From Ornithobacterium rhinotracheale (lineage in GTDB: Bacteria; Bacteroidota; Bacteroidia; Flavobacteriales; Weeksellaceae), in contig NZ_CP094846.1 of assembly GCF_022832975.1 (NCBI RefSeq), forward strand, positions 2,121,501 through 2,185,500: a stretch of DNA of 64,000 nt, in the 5' to 3' direction. How positions within the stretch are numbered: the first letter of the stretch is position 1; the number at the start of each line of letters is the position of its first letter. Position numbers and translations under genes: made by a program. The notes under the pieces were generated by a model. That model ran no database searches. It saw only the letters and a list, made by a program, of their open reading frames with translations, and was not told where the DNA came from. Positions 18,288 to 28,334 of the stretch are shown piece after piece.

Positions 18288-19619
18288 TTATTTTTTCTCG
18301 TCGTCATAAGTAAATGGCACAAACCATGTCATAAGCAAAGCTGGAATAGTAAACACCATCACGAGCATAAAAAACAACTCATATCCTAAGAATTCTTGCG
18401 GCACCCAATTCGTAAGATTTAATTTATCTAAAATTATAATTTGAGTCGGTTTTTCACTCAACAATCCACTTACATAGCCTGGCACCAAAACGCTTAGATT
18501 CATAATGCTATTAGCAAAGGCATAGTGCGTCATTTGATACTTGCCTGGTGCGATTTGCTGCATCATAAATAGGATTAACCCCACAAAACCAAAGCCATAA
18601 CCGAAATATTCAAAAATAATCCCGATGGAAACTATATACAAACTATGCGGATGAAATATCGCTAAAAGCAAATACACCACAAACGGAATATTGAATGCCA
18701 AAGCGAGTGTGAACAAAGTTTTCTTTAGCCCAAATTTAGAAATATAATACCCCGCCAAAATCGAACCCGTGATAAATGCCACGGCTCCGAAAGTTCCGTA
18801 AATCAATCCATATGATTCATTGCTTAAATTTAATCCGCCATTGGCTATGCTATCTTTTAAAAACATAGGCGCCACTTTCATCGCCAGCCCTTCCGCAAAT
18901 CGGTAAAATAGGATGAAAAACAAATAGTACAAAATATGTTTTTTGGTAAAAAAATCTTTGAGAATAAACCATAATTCCTGCAAATTTTCTTCTAAATTAC
19001 CTTCTTTCTTTTGCTTGACATCTTTTGGCAAAACGAAAATATGGTACACCGCTACCAATGCCATAATCACTGCGCTTATCACCATCACAGACTGCCAAGA
19101 TTCTACAGGAGAAAAGCCCAAATTTGAAGAAAGCCAGCCTGCCAAAAACACCAAACCACCATTTGCCAAGACTTTAGCCATATTATAAAAAGCACCTTGC
19201 CAGCCCGAGTATTTGCTTTGGGTTTCGGTATCGAGTTGCTCCATATAAACTCCATCTCCTGCAATATCGTGCACCGAGCCACTAATTGCCATCACCCCCA
19301 TAAAGGCGATAGCTATTCTAAAGAAGTTGGGTAACGGCAAGGCAAAAACCACGGCTCCAAGCATAATGGCTGAGATAAATTCGGCGAAAATGAGATATTT
19401 TCTTTTGGTGCCGAAAAGTTCCATAATGATACTAAAGAGTGGCTTGAGCGACCAAGGCAACATCAAAAGTGATGTATAGCGTGCAATTTCATCGTTGCTT
19501 ACGCCCAAATCCTTGAACATCACCACCGAAACCATTGAAATGGTGATCAACGGGAATCCCATCGCAAAGTAAACGGTAGGCACCCATTTTAGTGGATTTT
19601 TTGTTTTAACTAAATTCAT
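18288..19619 (-). CDS. AmpG-like MFS permease (PAT family)
   Basis: The 443-aa protein has about twelve hydrophobic helices. The N-terminal layout MGFPLITISMVSVVMFKDLGVSNDEIARYTSLLMLPWSLKPLF resembles the peptide-acetyl-CoA / AmpG permease group of the major facilitator superfamily. The conserved acidic helix IAGDGVYMEQLD is also present. AmpG proteins import muropeptides or small glycans. Here the gene follows a GH92 mannosidase and a GH2 glycosidase on the same strand, so import of sugars or glycopeptides released by those enzymes is a reasonable inference. A hairpin lies between it and GH92. Confidence 0.8.
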   Translation of the reverse strand: MNLVKTKNPLKWVPTVYFAMGFPLITISMVSVVMFKDLGVSNDEIARYTSLLMLPWSLKPLFSIIMELFGTKRKYLIFAEFISAIMLGAVVFALPLPNFFRIAIAFMGVMAISGSVHDIAGDGVYMEQLDTETQSKYSGWQGAFYNMAKVLANGGLVFLAGWLSSNLGFSPVESWQSVMVISAVIMALVAVYHIFVLPKDVKQKKEGNLEENLQELWFILKDFFTKKHILYYLFFILFYRFAEGLAMKVAPMFLKDSIANGGLNLSNESYGLIYGTFGAVAFITGSILAGYYISKFGLKKTLFTLALAFNIPFVVYLLLAIFHPHSLYIVSIGIIFEYFGYGFGFVGLILFMMQQIAPGKYQMTHYAFANSIMNLSVLVPGYVSGLLSEKPTQIIILDKLNLTNWVPQEFLGYELFFMLVMVFTIPALLMTWFVPFTYDDEKK

Positions 19620-19641
19620 TTTGTTTTAAATTAAATAAAAA

Positions 19642-19673
19642 ACGAAGCCTTTAATTAAGATTAAAAGCTTCGT
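19642..19673 (-). terminator. Hairpin between GH92 gene and MFS permease
   Basis: On the minus strand ACGAAGCTTTTAAT pairs imperfectly with the TAATTAAAGGCTTCGT region and is followed by TTTTTTATTT. It may terminate the GH92 transcript or attenuate read-through to the permease. Confidence 0.65.
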
Positions 19674-19682
19674 GGAAGTGTT

Positions 19683-21947
19683 TTAGTTTAAAGTTCCGCT
19701 TTTGTTCGGCTCTGCACCCAATTCAAGCACCAAAGCTCCTCCTTGCATGATTTGCTCATGAGTGATTGAAGTGCCTTGCAAAGGTTTGCCGTTTAGCGTT
19801 GCTTTCTGGATATAAATGTTCTTATCTGAAAAGTTTTTCGATTCGATTGTGAAGGTTTTTCCGTTGCCCACTTTAAGCGTGGTTTTAGCAAACATAGGCG
19901 AAGTGATTTCGTATTCGGTAGAGGCTGGATTCATCGGATACAAGCCAATCGCACTCATCACATACCAAGCCGACATTTGTCCGCAATCTTCGTTTCCGCT
20001 ATAACCCTCTGGTGTGGTGTTATACTGAGTTTTTAAAATATGATTTACCCAATATTGTGTGCGCCACGGCTGCCCCGCTTTGTTGAACAAATAAGCAATG
20101 TGGTGGCTTGGCTCGTTTCCGTGTGCGTATTGCCCGATAAGTCCAGAAATATCCACAGAAACATTTTCTCCCGTAATTTCAGAGCTTTCGGTAAATAGAT
20201 TTTCTAACTTTTTGGTAAAGGCGTCTTTGCTTGGGAACAAAGCAATAAATCCATTGACATCTTGTGGCACAAACCAGCTATGCTGCCAAGCGTTTCCTTC
20301 GGTGTAGTCGGTGTGCTCTCTGTGGTTGGAGTGTTTTGGATCAAAAACAGGATTCCATTGCCCGTCGGCAGATTTTCCTCGCATAAATTCCACGCTTGGG
20401 TCAAACAATTTTTTGTAAGCCATGGAACGATTCAAGAAATATTTATAATCCTCTTCCTTGCCTAGTTTTTTAGCCATTTGTGCCAAACACCAATCGTCGT
20501 AAGCATATTCCAAAGTAATAGTTACCGATTCGTCTAATTTATCATAAGGCACATAGCCGTATTTTTTATACAAATCCAATCCGCGCGCATCGCTCATCAT
20601 AGTTGCTTTCATAGCTTCGTATGCTTTTTCGGCATCAAAACCTGTTACTCCTTTTAGGTAAGCCTCCGCAATCACCGCCACAGAATGATACCCCGTCATG
20701 GTGTTGGTCTCGTTTCCGTACAAAGTCCAAACAGGCAATAATTTATGCACCTGATAATATGCTAGCATAGAATTAATCATATCTGCCACCTTGTCTGGAT
20801 CTGTAATTGTGAGCAACGGATGTTCTGTTCTGAAGGTATCCCACAATGAGAAAGTAGAATAGGCTGTATAATTGGCTTTTTTCACAATGCTATCGTTCTC
20901 CAAGCGGAAATCGCCGTTTTCGTCTGAGAAAGTAACAGGAGCGACTTTGGTATGATACAACGCAGTGTAGAAAATCGTTTTTAAATCTTTGTTGTCGCTC
21001 TCTACATTTATACTTTCCAAGGCTTCGTTCCAAGCGAGTTTGGCTTTATCTCTAATTTCATCAAACGGGAAGCCCTCTCCTTCGGTTGCCATGTTTTGCA
21101 AAGCATTGTCGGTGCTCACCGAAGACAGTGCCACTTTTACTAAAAGTTCTTTATTTTCATTATTAAAGAAAGCTTGCGCAGAAGTGATGTTTTCGCCTTG
21201 CATATGCGTTTTAAACTCAGTGATTGGTTTATTAAAACGAACGGCAAAAAATACTTTTTGATTTTTAGCCCAGCCTGTGCTGAATCTTTCACCCACCAAG
21301 GTATTTTCATCTTTTTGGGTTAAACGCATATGCGTAGGATCGTCCCAATTGATGGCAAAACCTGGATTAAACACCACGCTCTGCTCCGCGCCATCAGCAT
21401 AAGTATAACGATGGAACGCCACTCTCTTTCCCGTGGTGAGCTCTACATTGATTTTTGGATCTTCTAAAAATACTTGATAATAACCTGGCGTAGCGGTTTC
21501 GTTGCTGTGCGAGTAGCGAGATTTATAAGGCAACATATCGCGCAAAGCGGTTGATTTCTCTGGATACTGCTTGTCTTTCCCTACGCTAAGTTGTGCTAAA
21601 TCTACCGTCACAGAAGCGGGCATCAATTTCACATCGTTTAAATCCCCAATCCCTGTTCCGCTCAAGGTTAAATGCCCAAAACCGATAATGATGCTGTCTG
21701 AATAATGATACCCCGAACACCAGTCCCAAGCACTCACGCCATTGATAGGGCTCACCTGCAACATCCCAAACGGCATAGTAGCCCCAGGGTAAGTGTGCCC
21801 ATGCTCGCCCGTCCCGATGAACGGATTTACATATTGTACTAAATCTAATTTTTCGGCATTTTTCTCCTCAGTCGATGCTGTTTTTTTCTCGCAATGGGTA
21901 AAAAACAGCAGACCTGCCAACGCTAAAATTGTATGTCTGATTTTCAT
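19683..21947 (-). CDS. GH92 family alpha-mannosidase, lipoprotein
   Basis: This 754-aa enzyme has a lipoprotein signal (LALAGLLFFTHC, Cys at about 19) and the full GH92 architecture. An N-terminal beta-sandwich opens with YVNPFIGTGEHGHTYPGATMPFGMLQVSP, and the (alpha/alpha)6 catalytic domain contains SLWDTFRTEHPLL, YTEGNAWQHSW and GYSGNEDCGQMSAWYV, all family hallmarks. GH92 enzymes are calcium-dependent exo-alpha-mannosidases, mostly alpha-1,2 and alpha-1,3, acting on high-mannose N-glycans. The lipid anchor puts it in the outer membrane or on the surface. Its neighbours suggest breakdown of host glycoproteins. The exact linkage is not decidable. Confidence 0.93.
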   Translation of the reverse strand: MKIRHTILALAGLLFFTHCEKKTASTEEKNAEKLDLVQYVNPFIGTGEHGHTYPGATMPFGMLQVSPINGVSAWDWCSGYHYSDSIIIGFGHLTLSGTGIGDLNDVKLMPASVTVDLAQLSVGKDKQYPEKSTALRDMLPYKSRYSHSNETATPGYYQVFLEDPKINVELTTGKRVAFHRYTYADGAEQSVVFNPGFAINWDDPTHMRLTQKDENTLVGERFSTGWAKNQKVFFAVRFNKPITEFKTHMQGENITSAQAFFNNENKELLVKVALSSVSTDNALQNMATEGEGFPFDEIRDKAKLAWNEALESINVESDNKDLKTIFYTALYHTKVAPVTFSDENGDFRLENDSIVKKANYTAYSTFSLWDTFRTEHPLLTITDPDKVADMINSMLAYYQVHKLLPVWTLYGNETNTMTGYHSVAVIAEAYLKGVTGFDAEKAYEAMKATMMSDARGLDLYKKYGYVPYDKLDESVTITLEYAYDDWCLAQMAKKLGKEEDYKYFLNRSMAYKKLFDPSVEFMRGKSADGQWNPVFDPKHSNHREHTDYTEGNAWQHSWFVPQDVNGFIALFPSKDAFTKKLENLFTESSEITGENVSVDISGLIGQYAHGNEPSHHIAYLFNKAGQPWRTQYWVNHILKTQYNTTPEGYSGNEDCGQMSAWYVMSAIGLYPMNPASTEYEITSPMFAKTTLKVGNGKTFTIESKNFSDKNIYIQKATLNGKPLQGTSITHEQIMQGGALVLELGAEPNKSGTLN

Positions 21948-22012
21948 ATCTAAATTTAAAATTGGGTTTAAAGTTAAAAAATAAAAATCGATTTTTAATT
22001 ATGATTAAAATC

Positions 22013-22044
22013 AAAAAAGCCCAAAAATCAAATTTTTGAGCTTT
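22013..22044 (-). terminator. Terminator of the GH2 gene
   Basis: On the minus strand AAAGCTCAAAAAT pairs with ATTTTTGGGCTTT (one G-U) and is followed by further T residues. Confidence 0.7.
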
Positions 22045-22067
22045 CTCTACCTATTTTAAAACATTGA

Positions 22068-24554
22068 TTATTTTACCTCAACATTTACTTTGCCCGTCTT
22101 TACACCTTTGGCTTTTACTTCAAGTGTTGCCTTGCCTGCCACCTCTTTCGCTTGAACAATCGCCACTAACTTTCCATTGAAAAAGTGCATTTTTGGCAAA
22201 TGAAACTGATCCACACAAGTAGGGTCTCCATTGGCTCCTGCACGATAAGTCCCCGCTCCAGAGACTTTAAAATTCGCTAATTCGTTATAATCTGGCACCA
22301 AATTTCCGTCTTTGTCCACCACTTCAATCGTTACAAAAGACAAATCTTTCCCGTCGGCTTTAATGCTTGGATTCTCCACCGTCATTCTGAAATGATCTGG
22401 CTTTCCTGCCGTGTGAATTTCTTTCTCTGCCACGGCTTTCCCGTCTTTATCATAAGCAACTACTTTGAGCGTTCCTGGCTCGTATTTGATATCCATCCAC
22501 ATAAGGCGATAGCGTTTTTGGCGTTCGAGATTCTTTTTCGCTTCATCGGTTCCGCTTGCGTCTAAATCCACACTTTGCTTGGTTCGTTTTCCTTGGCTTT
22601 TCCCATTGATGAATAGCTCTACCGTAGGATAATTGGTGTAAACGAAAACAGGCGTAATTTGCCCTTCTCTTCCTTTCCAGTTCCAATGCGGCAAAATGTG
22701 CAAGGTTTCTTCTCCTTTATTCCAATGGCTTCTATATAAATAAAATCTATCTTTTGGAATCCCCGCCAAGTCAATGGCTCCAAAATACGAGCTATGCGAC
22801 GGCCATTCTGAATAATAGGGCGTAGGCTCGCCTAAATAATCAAAACCTGTCCAGATAAACTCGCCAATGGTGTACGGCAAATCTTCTTGCACAATCCAAT
22901 CATCTTCTGGCAAGTTTGACCATGAACAGTGCGACAAATCGTATGATGAAATTTGCTGATCTTTATACTTAGGCATTGATTGTCTTTCCACAGGAAATTT
23001 ATACACGCCACGCGAACTGATAGTGGAAGCAGTCTCGCTCCCCAAAATGATTTGCTGCGGCAAGGTTTTGTACTCTTCCTGATACTTGTGCGGACGATAG
23101 TTGAATCCCGCTACATCAAGCGTTGCCGCCATATTGTTTTTCAGTACATGGTCTGGCCTGTCCATTCCATTAGAAACAGGTCGGGTTTTGTCTAAATGAT
23201 GAATAATATCTTGCAATTGTCTCGCGACTTTAGCCCCCTGCGGATTGCTTTGCTCCTCCACTTCGTTTCCGATGAACCACATAATCACACTTGGGTCGTT
23301 GCGGTAGTGTTTCACCACATTTTCTAAATCCTTTTTAGCCCAATCTTTAAATTCTAAATGATAGCCATTTTCCACTTTTGGAATACCCCACTCGTCAAAA
23401 GTTTCCACCGCGAGCATCATTCCCATCTCGTTGGCAAGTTTCACATACTCAGGCGCAGGCATGTTGTGCGAAGTTCTAATTGCATTTACTCCCATATCTT
23501 TGAGCATACGGATTTGGCGGCGAATGGCTGCCTCATTCACTGCGCCCCCTAGTGGGCCTAAATCGTGGTGCATACAAGCGCCTTGAATCATAATTTTTCT
23601 ACCATTTAGATAAAATCCATCGTTTGGCTTCACCTCAATGCTACGAATCCCGAAAGTCGTGGTGTACTCGTCTTCTAAATTTTGATTATGGTATAATTTG
23701 GTAATCGCTTTGTATAAATTAGGGTGTTCGGTATCCCACAATTCTGGGCGGTCTACATAAATATCTTGCTGAATGGTATTGTCTACCGCATATTTGTCTA
23801 ATTCTTTTTTCTCAGTCTTAACCACTTGCCCTTGCGGATTCACAATTTCAGTTTGCACCCAGAAAGTGCCTGATTTTTGCCCACCTTTGTCTACTTGGGT
23901 TTTAATTTCAACCTTGGCAAAATCTTTCTTAATCACAGGCGTTGTAATTTGCACGCCCCAAATCGGGATATGAATTTTATTCGTCGTGATTAAATGCACA
24001 TTTCGGTATAATCCCGCACCAGGATACCAGCGAGATTGTTGGGTTTTATTCTCCAAGCGCACCGCCAATTCGTTTTTGCCCTTATGCACAAATGGCGTAA
24101 CATCAAAATAAAAAGTATTGTATCCATAAGGCCAAACACCCACTTTCTTGCCATTGACGAAAACTTGCGCATGACTCATGGCCCCATCAAATTGAATGTA
24201 GACCTTTTGATTATCATTAAACGAAGGCAAATCAAAAGCTCTGCGATACCAGCCCACGCCCACAAACGGCAATCCGCCCGTTCTACCTGCGTGTGCTATA
24301 GGCGCTTTTTGTCCGTCTTGCTTTATGGCTGTGCGCTGAATGTCGTTTTCGATATCAAACGGACCATAAATCGCCCAATCATGCGGAATACGCACTTTTT
24401 GCCATTTACTATCGTTTAATTTTTCGTTTGAGAAAGAAGCATCATCTTGTCGGGTAAAACGCCAATCTTTCTCGAGCAAAGTATTGCTTCGATTTTGCGC
24501 AGAAAGATTCGCTACCCATAAAAGGCTTGCAAGCCAAAATCCTATTTTTTTCAT
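22068..24554 (-). CDS. Glycoside hydrolase family 2 protein (beta-galactosidase-like)
   Basis: This 828-aa secreted enzyme has a signal peptide (MKKIGFWLASLLWVANLSAQ). The order is sugar-binding jelly roll (about 25-190), Ig-like domain (about 195-305) and TIM barrel with acid/base Glu431 in WFIGNEVEEQ and nucleophile Glu507 in ILGSETAS. A DUF4982-like domain (about 625-720) and a C-terminal Ig-like domain (KDLSFVTIEVVDKDGNLVPD) follow. This layout is that of Bacteroidota GH2 beta-galactosidases; beta-glucuronidase or beta-mannosidase activity is less likely but possible. With GH92 and the AmpG-like permease it forms a small glycan-use cluster lacking SusC/SusD. Confidence 0.9.
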   Translation of the reverse strand: MKKIGFWLASLLWVANLSAQNRSNTLLEKDWRFTRQDDASFSNEKLNDSKWQKVRIPHDWAIYGPFDIENDIQRTAIKQDGQKAPIAHAGRTGGLPFVGVGWYRRAFDLPSFNDNQKVYIQFDGAMSHAQVFVNGKKVGVWPYGYNTFYFDVTPFVHKGKNELAVRLENKTQQSRWYPGAGLYRNVHLITTNKIHIPIWGVQITTPVIKKDFAKVEIKTQVDKGGQKSGTFWVQTEIVNPQGQVVKTEKKELDKYAVDNTIQQDIYVDRPELWDTEHPNLYKAITKLYHNQNLEDEYTTTFGIRSIEVKPNDGFYLNGRKIMIQGACMHHDLGPLGGAVNEAAIRRQIRMLKDMGVNAIRTSHNMPAPEYVKLANEMGMMLAVETFDEWGIPKVENGYHLEFKDWAKKDLENVVKHYRNDPSVIMWFIGNEVEEQSNPQGAKVARQLQDIIHHLDKTRPVSNGMDRPDHVLKNNMAATLDVAGFNYRPHKYQEEYKTLPQQIILGSETASTISSRGVYKFPVERQSMPKYKDQQISSYDLSHCSWSNLPEDDWIVQEDLPYTIGEFIWTGFDYLGEPTPYYSEWPSHSSYFGAIDLAGIPKDRFYLYRSHWNKGEETLHILPHWNWKGREGQITPVFVYTNYPTVELFINGKSQGKRTKQSVDLDASGTDEAKKNLERQKRYRLMWMDIKYEPGTLKVVAYDKDGKAVAEKEIHTAGKPDHFRMTVENPSIKADGKDLSFVTIEVVDKDGNLVPDYNELANFKVSGAGTYRAGANGDPTCVDQFHLPKMHFFNGKLVAIVQAKEVAGKATLEVKAKGVKTGKVNVEVK

Positions 24555-24652
24555 TTATCAAGTTTTTTCAGCCCTCTAAAAAACGAATTTTTTATGAATT
24601 TTTCAACTTTTGGACGTATGAGTTTTGTCGTGTTTGGACTTTAATTAAAAGA

Positions 24653-24686
24653 AAAAAGGCTGAAAATCAATTTTTTCAACCTTTTT
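24653..24686 (-). terminator. Terminator of the nucleoid-associated protein gene
   Basis: On the minus strand AAAAAGGTTGAAAA pairs with TTTTCAGCCTTTTT (one G-U pair), followed by T-rich sequence; it overlaps the end of the gene by a few bases in this AT-rich region. Confidence 0.55.
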
Positions 24687-24693
24687 ATGTTTT

Positions 24694-25704
24694 TTACTTT
24701 TCTTCTTCGAAATAGATTTTATAATATTTCCCCTTACTGTCTTCTTCTCGCGTTATTTTCTTGCGGTCGCCATGAACATAAATATGGAAATCTTTATCTA
24801 ATTTAATCACACTTTTAAACAAGCGATTTTGTTTTTTCACCGCCGTTTTATCCAGCGAGAAATTATCCTTTAACCCCACCTCAAAATCGTTGTTACATTG
24901 CTGCACATAACCTTCAAAACTCTCGATCAGCTCATCGCTACCAAAGACCTGATTGCAGAATTTATCGTGTTCAAATTTTTCTTGCTGTTTAAAGAAATCA
25001 ATCGAGCGATTCAACAAATCGGCTTGATCCACGCGCGTTACATCAAACTCCTCAGGCATTTGTTGAGTTACAAAATTTCGGCAAGTTGTCATCACATAAT
25101 CCGTGTTAAAGTAATTATTCTCCACTTGCGAAAGCTGCAAAAATCCATCTACCCAAAAATGCGCTTCCTCGCCGCCTGTCGCTTTATCTATGGTATAAAC
25201 ACGATAGCCGTCTTCTTTATCTGTATTATAAATAATACAACCCTTGTCTATTTTCTTGGTTGAAATCCCCTCGTGCAATTCAATGGTATAGCCCTCATTT
25301 TTAGGATACACTTTCAGAAATTGCTCGTGCGTCTCGGTTTTAAAGAGCCCCACGGCTTGCACGATTTCATTTCGGTACTCGATAGAGCTAAAATATACGA
25401 GATAAAACTCTCCCGGCTTAATCCTCGGGTGCTCTGAATAATCAAAAAGACGCTGCGCCAATTTTTCCGAAGCCTCGTGCGCATATTCAGGATCTTCAAA
25501 TACTTTAGCAACCTCAGCAAAAACCTCATTCCCTCCCTCTGAGTTATCAAAATGAAAAAGCTCCTCACTTTTAAAATGTTTGGTAAAATAAGATTCCAGC
25601 ATAGGCATATCTTCGCCATCTACCAACACAGGAAAATCCGAAATAATTAATGTATCGTCTAGGGTTTTGTTGCCCACTTTATGCACCGAAATACTTTCAA
25701 TCAT
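24694..25704 (-). CDS. Nucleoid-associated protein (YejK/NdpA family)
   Basis: This 336-aa cytoplasmic protein matches the nucleoid-associated family named for E. coli YejK. Recognisable segments are the N-terminal ESISVHKVGNKTLDD and the C-terminal LDKDFHIYVHGDRKKITREEDSKGKYYKIYFEEE, with conserved GEFYLVYF and YEI-type strands between. E. coli YejK binds the nucleoid and interacts with topoisomerases. Bacteroidota members are uncharacterised as far as I know. It is monocistronic and divergent from aconitase, sharing a 282-bp AT-rich intergenic region. Confidence 0.85.
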   Translation of the reverse strand: MIESISVHKVGNKTLDDTLIISDFPVLVDGEDMPMLESYFTKHFKSEELFHFDNSEGGNEVFAEVAKVFEDPEYAHEASEKLAQRLFDYSEHPRIKPGEFYLVYFSSIEYRNEIVQAVGLFKTETHEQFLKVYPKNEGYTIELHEGISTKKIDKGCIIYNTDKEDGYRVYTIDKATGGEEAHFWVDGFLQLSQVENNYFNTDYVMTTCRNFVTQQMPEEFDVTRVDQADLLNRSIDFFKQQEKFEHDKFCNQVFGSDELIESFEGYVQQCNNDFEVGLKDNFSLDKTAVKKQNRLFKSVIKLDKDFHIYVHGDRKKITREEDSKGKYYKIYFEEEK

Positions 25705-25953
25705 GATTCTATCTTTAATATAAGATTACAAAACTAAGTAATAATTTTCAGCCATTCAAAAAAGCTTAAAAATGCATTTTTTGATATTTCACTAAAATCA
25801 CAGGCTCAACACTTTGAAGCCAAAAACCGAATTTGAGCCATTTTTTAATTATAAATAATTGAAGAAATAAATAGAATGATTCTAAATATGGGAAAGAAAG
25901 CGAATTTTAAATAGATTTAAGCGCTTAAAACTTTTAAATTTAATCATAAATTT

Positions 25954-25961
25954 TAAATTTG
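25954..25961 (+). promoter_or_regulatory. -7 promoter element of the aconitase gene
   Basis: TAAATTTG fits the Bacteroidota -7 consensus and predicts a leader of about 20 nt before the ATG at 25987. The rest of the 25705-25953 interval is AT-rich with no other gene or structure that I can support. Confidence 0.55.
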
Positions 25962-25986
25962 TAAAAATACAAAAAACACAACAATT

Positions 25987-28254
25987 ATGGCATTTGATAT
26001 TGATATGATTAAAGGCGTGTATGCCAGAGCCAAACAACGAATCGACAAAGCAAGAGAAGTTGTGGGGCGTCCGCTTACACATGCCGAGAAAATTCTTTAT
26101 TCGCATTTATCTCAAGGCGAAGCAACTGAAACTTACGAGCGAGGAAAGTCTTATGTAGACTTTGCGCCCGATAGAATTGCGTGCCAAGATGCGACTGCAC
26201 AAATGGCACTTTTGCAATTTATGCAAGCTGGAAAAAGCAAAGTTGCCGTACCTACAACGGTGCACTGCGACCACCTAATTCAGGCAAAGGAAGGCGCTTC
26301 CAAAGACCTCCAACACGCACTAAGCCAATCGCACGAAGTTTTTAGATTCCTAGAATCCGTATCCAATAAATATGGCATTGGCTTCTGGAAACCAGGTGCA
26401 GGAATCATTCACCAAGTGGTGCTTGAAAATTACGCTTTCCCAGGCGGAATGATGATTGGGACCGACTCTCACACACCAAACGCCGGTGGACTAGGCATGG
26501 TAGCAATCGGTGTAGGTGGTGCCGATGCCGTAGATGTAATGGCAGGCATGCCTTGGGAGCTTAAATTTCCTAAATTAATCGGTGTTCACTTAAAAGGCAA
26601 ACTCAATGGCTGGACAGCCCCCAAAGACATAATCCTAAAAGTAGCCGAAATCCTCACCGTGAAAGGCGGTACAGGTGCTATCGTTGAATACTTTGGCGAG
26701 GGCGCTCAATCCATCTCCTGCACGGGTAAAGGCACCATTTGCAATATGGGCGCAGAAATCGGCGCTACTTGCTCTACTTTCGGTTATGATGAGTCTATGG
26801 AGCGTTACTTGAGAGCTACAGATCGCGCCGATGTGGCTGATGCTGCCAACGAAATCAAAGATTACTTAACAGCCGACCCCGAAGTGTACCAAAATCCTGA
26901 AAAATATTTCGATGAAATTATTGAAATTGATTTAACTGAATTAAAACCTCATTTAAACGGACCGTTTACGCCAGATTTAGGAACACAAGCAGGAAAAGAC
27001 ATGACCCAAAAAGCCACCGAAAATGGCTGGCCACTAGAAGTAGAATGGGGATTGATTGGCTCTTGCACCAACTCTTCTTACGAAGACCTTACCCGTGCGG
27101 CTTCAGTAGCTAAACAAGCACTTGAAGCAGGGGTAAAACCTAAAGCGGATTTCGGTATCAACCCAGGTTCTGAGCAAATTAGATACACTGCTGAACGCGA
27201 TGGTTTATTAAAAACTTTTGAAGATTTGGGCGCAACTATCTTTACCAATGCTTGTGGCCCATGTATTGGACAATGGGCACGATACAGCGATCCTAAAAAC
27301 GCCCCTAAAAACTCAATCGTTCACTCGTTCAACAGAAACTTCTCTAAGCGTGCCGATGGAAACCCAAATACACACGCTTTTGTAGCTTCTCCTGAAATGG
27401 TAGCGGCGATTGCGATTTCTGGTCGTTTGGATTTTGACCCAACTACCGATACGCTTACCAATGAAAATGGCGAAGCGGTAAAATTAAACCCACCAACAGG
27501 AGACGAATTGCCTACCAAAGGTTTTGCCGTAGAAGATGCAGGCTACCAAGCTCCCGTAGAAGATGGTAGCGATGTAGAAGTGGTAGTGGATCCAAATTCT
27601 GAAAGATTACAACTTTTAACGCCATTTAAACCAATCGGCAAAAACATCACTGGAGCTAAACTTTTAATTAAAGCCTTCGGAAAATGTACTACCGACCACA
27701 TCTCTATGGCGGGTCCATGGTTGAGATTCCGCGGACACCTTGACAATATTTCAAACAACTGCTTAATCGGTGCGGTAAATGCATTCAATAAAGAGACTAA
27801 CTTTGTTAAAAACCAATTGACAGGCGAATACGGCCCCGTGCCAGATGTTCAGAGAGCGTATAAAGCTGCAGGTGTTCCGACTGTGGTAGTAGGCGACCAA
27901 AACTATGGCGAGGGCTCTTCTAGAGAGCACGCTGCCATGGAGCCAAGACACTTGGGCGTAGTTGCAGTAATCGTGAAATCTTTTGCAAGAATCCACGAGA
28001 CCAACCTTAAAAAACAAGGCGCGCTGGCACTTACCTTTAACAATGAGGCTGATTACGATTTAATTCTAGAAGATGATACCTTCAACTTTATAGATTTAGA
28101 CGAATTTGCGCCAGACAAGCAATTGCATGTGGAGGTGGTGCACAAAGATGGTTCAAAAGACATCATCACGCTGAACCATACCTACAACCAAAGTCAAATT
28201 GAATGGTTTAATGCAGGTTCTGCACTCAACTTGATTAAAGCACAAAACGCTTAA
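25987..28254 (+). CDS. Aconitate hydratase (mitochondrial-type)
   Basis: This 755-aa TCA-cycle enzyme isomerises citrate to isocitrate through cis-aconitate. The three cysteines that bind the [4Fe-4S] cluster are Cys360 in SCTNSSYED and Cys423/Cys426 in [10 protein letters not shown]. The swivelling C-terminal domain shows [15 protein letters not shown], which supplies catalytic Ser and Arg residues. Its length and domain order match the single mitochondrial-type aconitase typical of Bacteroidota rather than E. coli AcnB. It is monocistronic, ending at a shared terminator. Confidence 0.96.
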   Translation: MAFDIDMIKGVYARAKQRIDKAREVVGRPLTHAEKILYSHLSQGEATETYERGKSYVDFAPDRIACQDATAQMALLQFMQAGKSKVAVPTTVHCDHLIQAKEGASKDLQHALSQSHEVFRFLESVSNKYGIGFWKPGAGIIHQVVLENYAFPGGMMIGTDSHTPNAGGLGMVAIGVGGADAVDVMAGMPWELKFPKLIGVHLKGKLNGWTAPKDIILKVAEILTVKGGTGAIVEYFGEGAQSISCTGKGTICNMGAEIGATCSTFGYDESMERYLRATDRADVADAANEIKDYLTADPEVYQNPEKYFDEIIEIDLTELKPHLNGPFTPDLGTQAGKDMTQKATENGWPLEVEWGLIGSCTNSSYEDLTRAASVAKQALEAGVKPKADFGINPGSEQIRYTAERDGLLKTFEDLGATIFTNACGPCIGQWARYSDPKNAPKNSIVHSFNRNFSKRADGNPNTHAFVASPEMVAAIAISGRLDFDPTTDTLTNENGEAVKLNPPTGDELPTKGFAVEDAGYQAPVEDGSDVEVVVDPNSERLQLLTPFKPIGKNITGAKLLIKAFGKCTTDHISMAGPWLRFRGHLDNISNNCLIGAVNAFNKETNFVKNQLTGEYGPVPDVQRAYKAAGVPTVVVGDQNYGEGSSREHAAMEPRHLGVVAVIVKSFARIHETNLKKQGALALTFNNEADYDLILEDDTFNFIDLDEFAPDKQLHVEVVHKDGSKDIITLNHTYNQSQIEWFNAGSALNLIKAQNA

Positions 28255-28273
28255 TTAAAATTATTTAATTATA

Positions 28274-28309
28274 AAAAACTCGCTATTTTATTAGGAATAG
28301 CGAGTTTTT
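28274..28309. terminator. Bidirectional terminator, aconitase / GLPGLI gene
   Basis: Perfect 14-nt arms (28274-28287 and 28296-28309) with an 8-nt loop and A/T tracts on both sides; it closes the aconitase gene and the converging four-gene operon. Confidence 0.88.
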
Positions 28310-28334
28310 ATATTAATTTAACCCTTAAATAACC

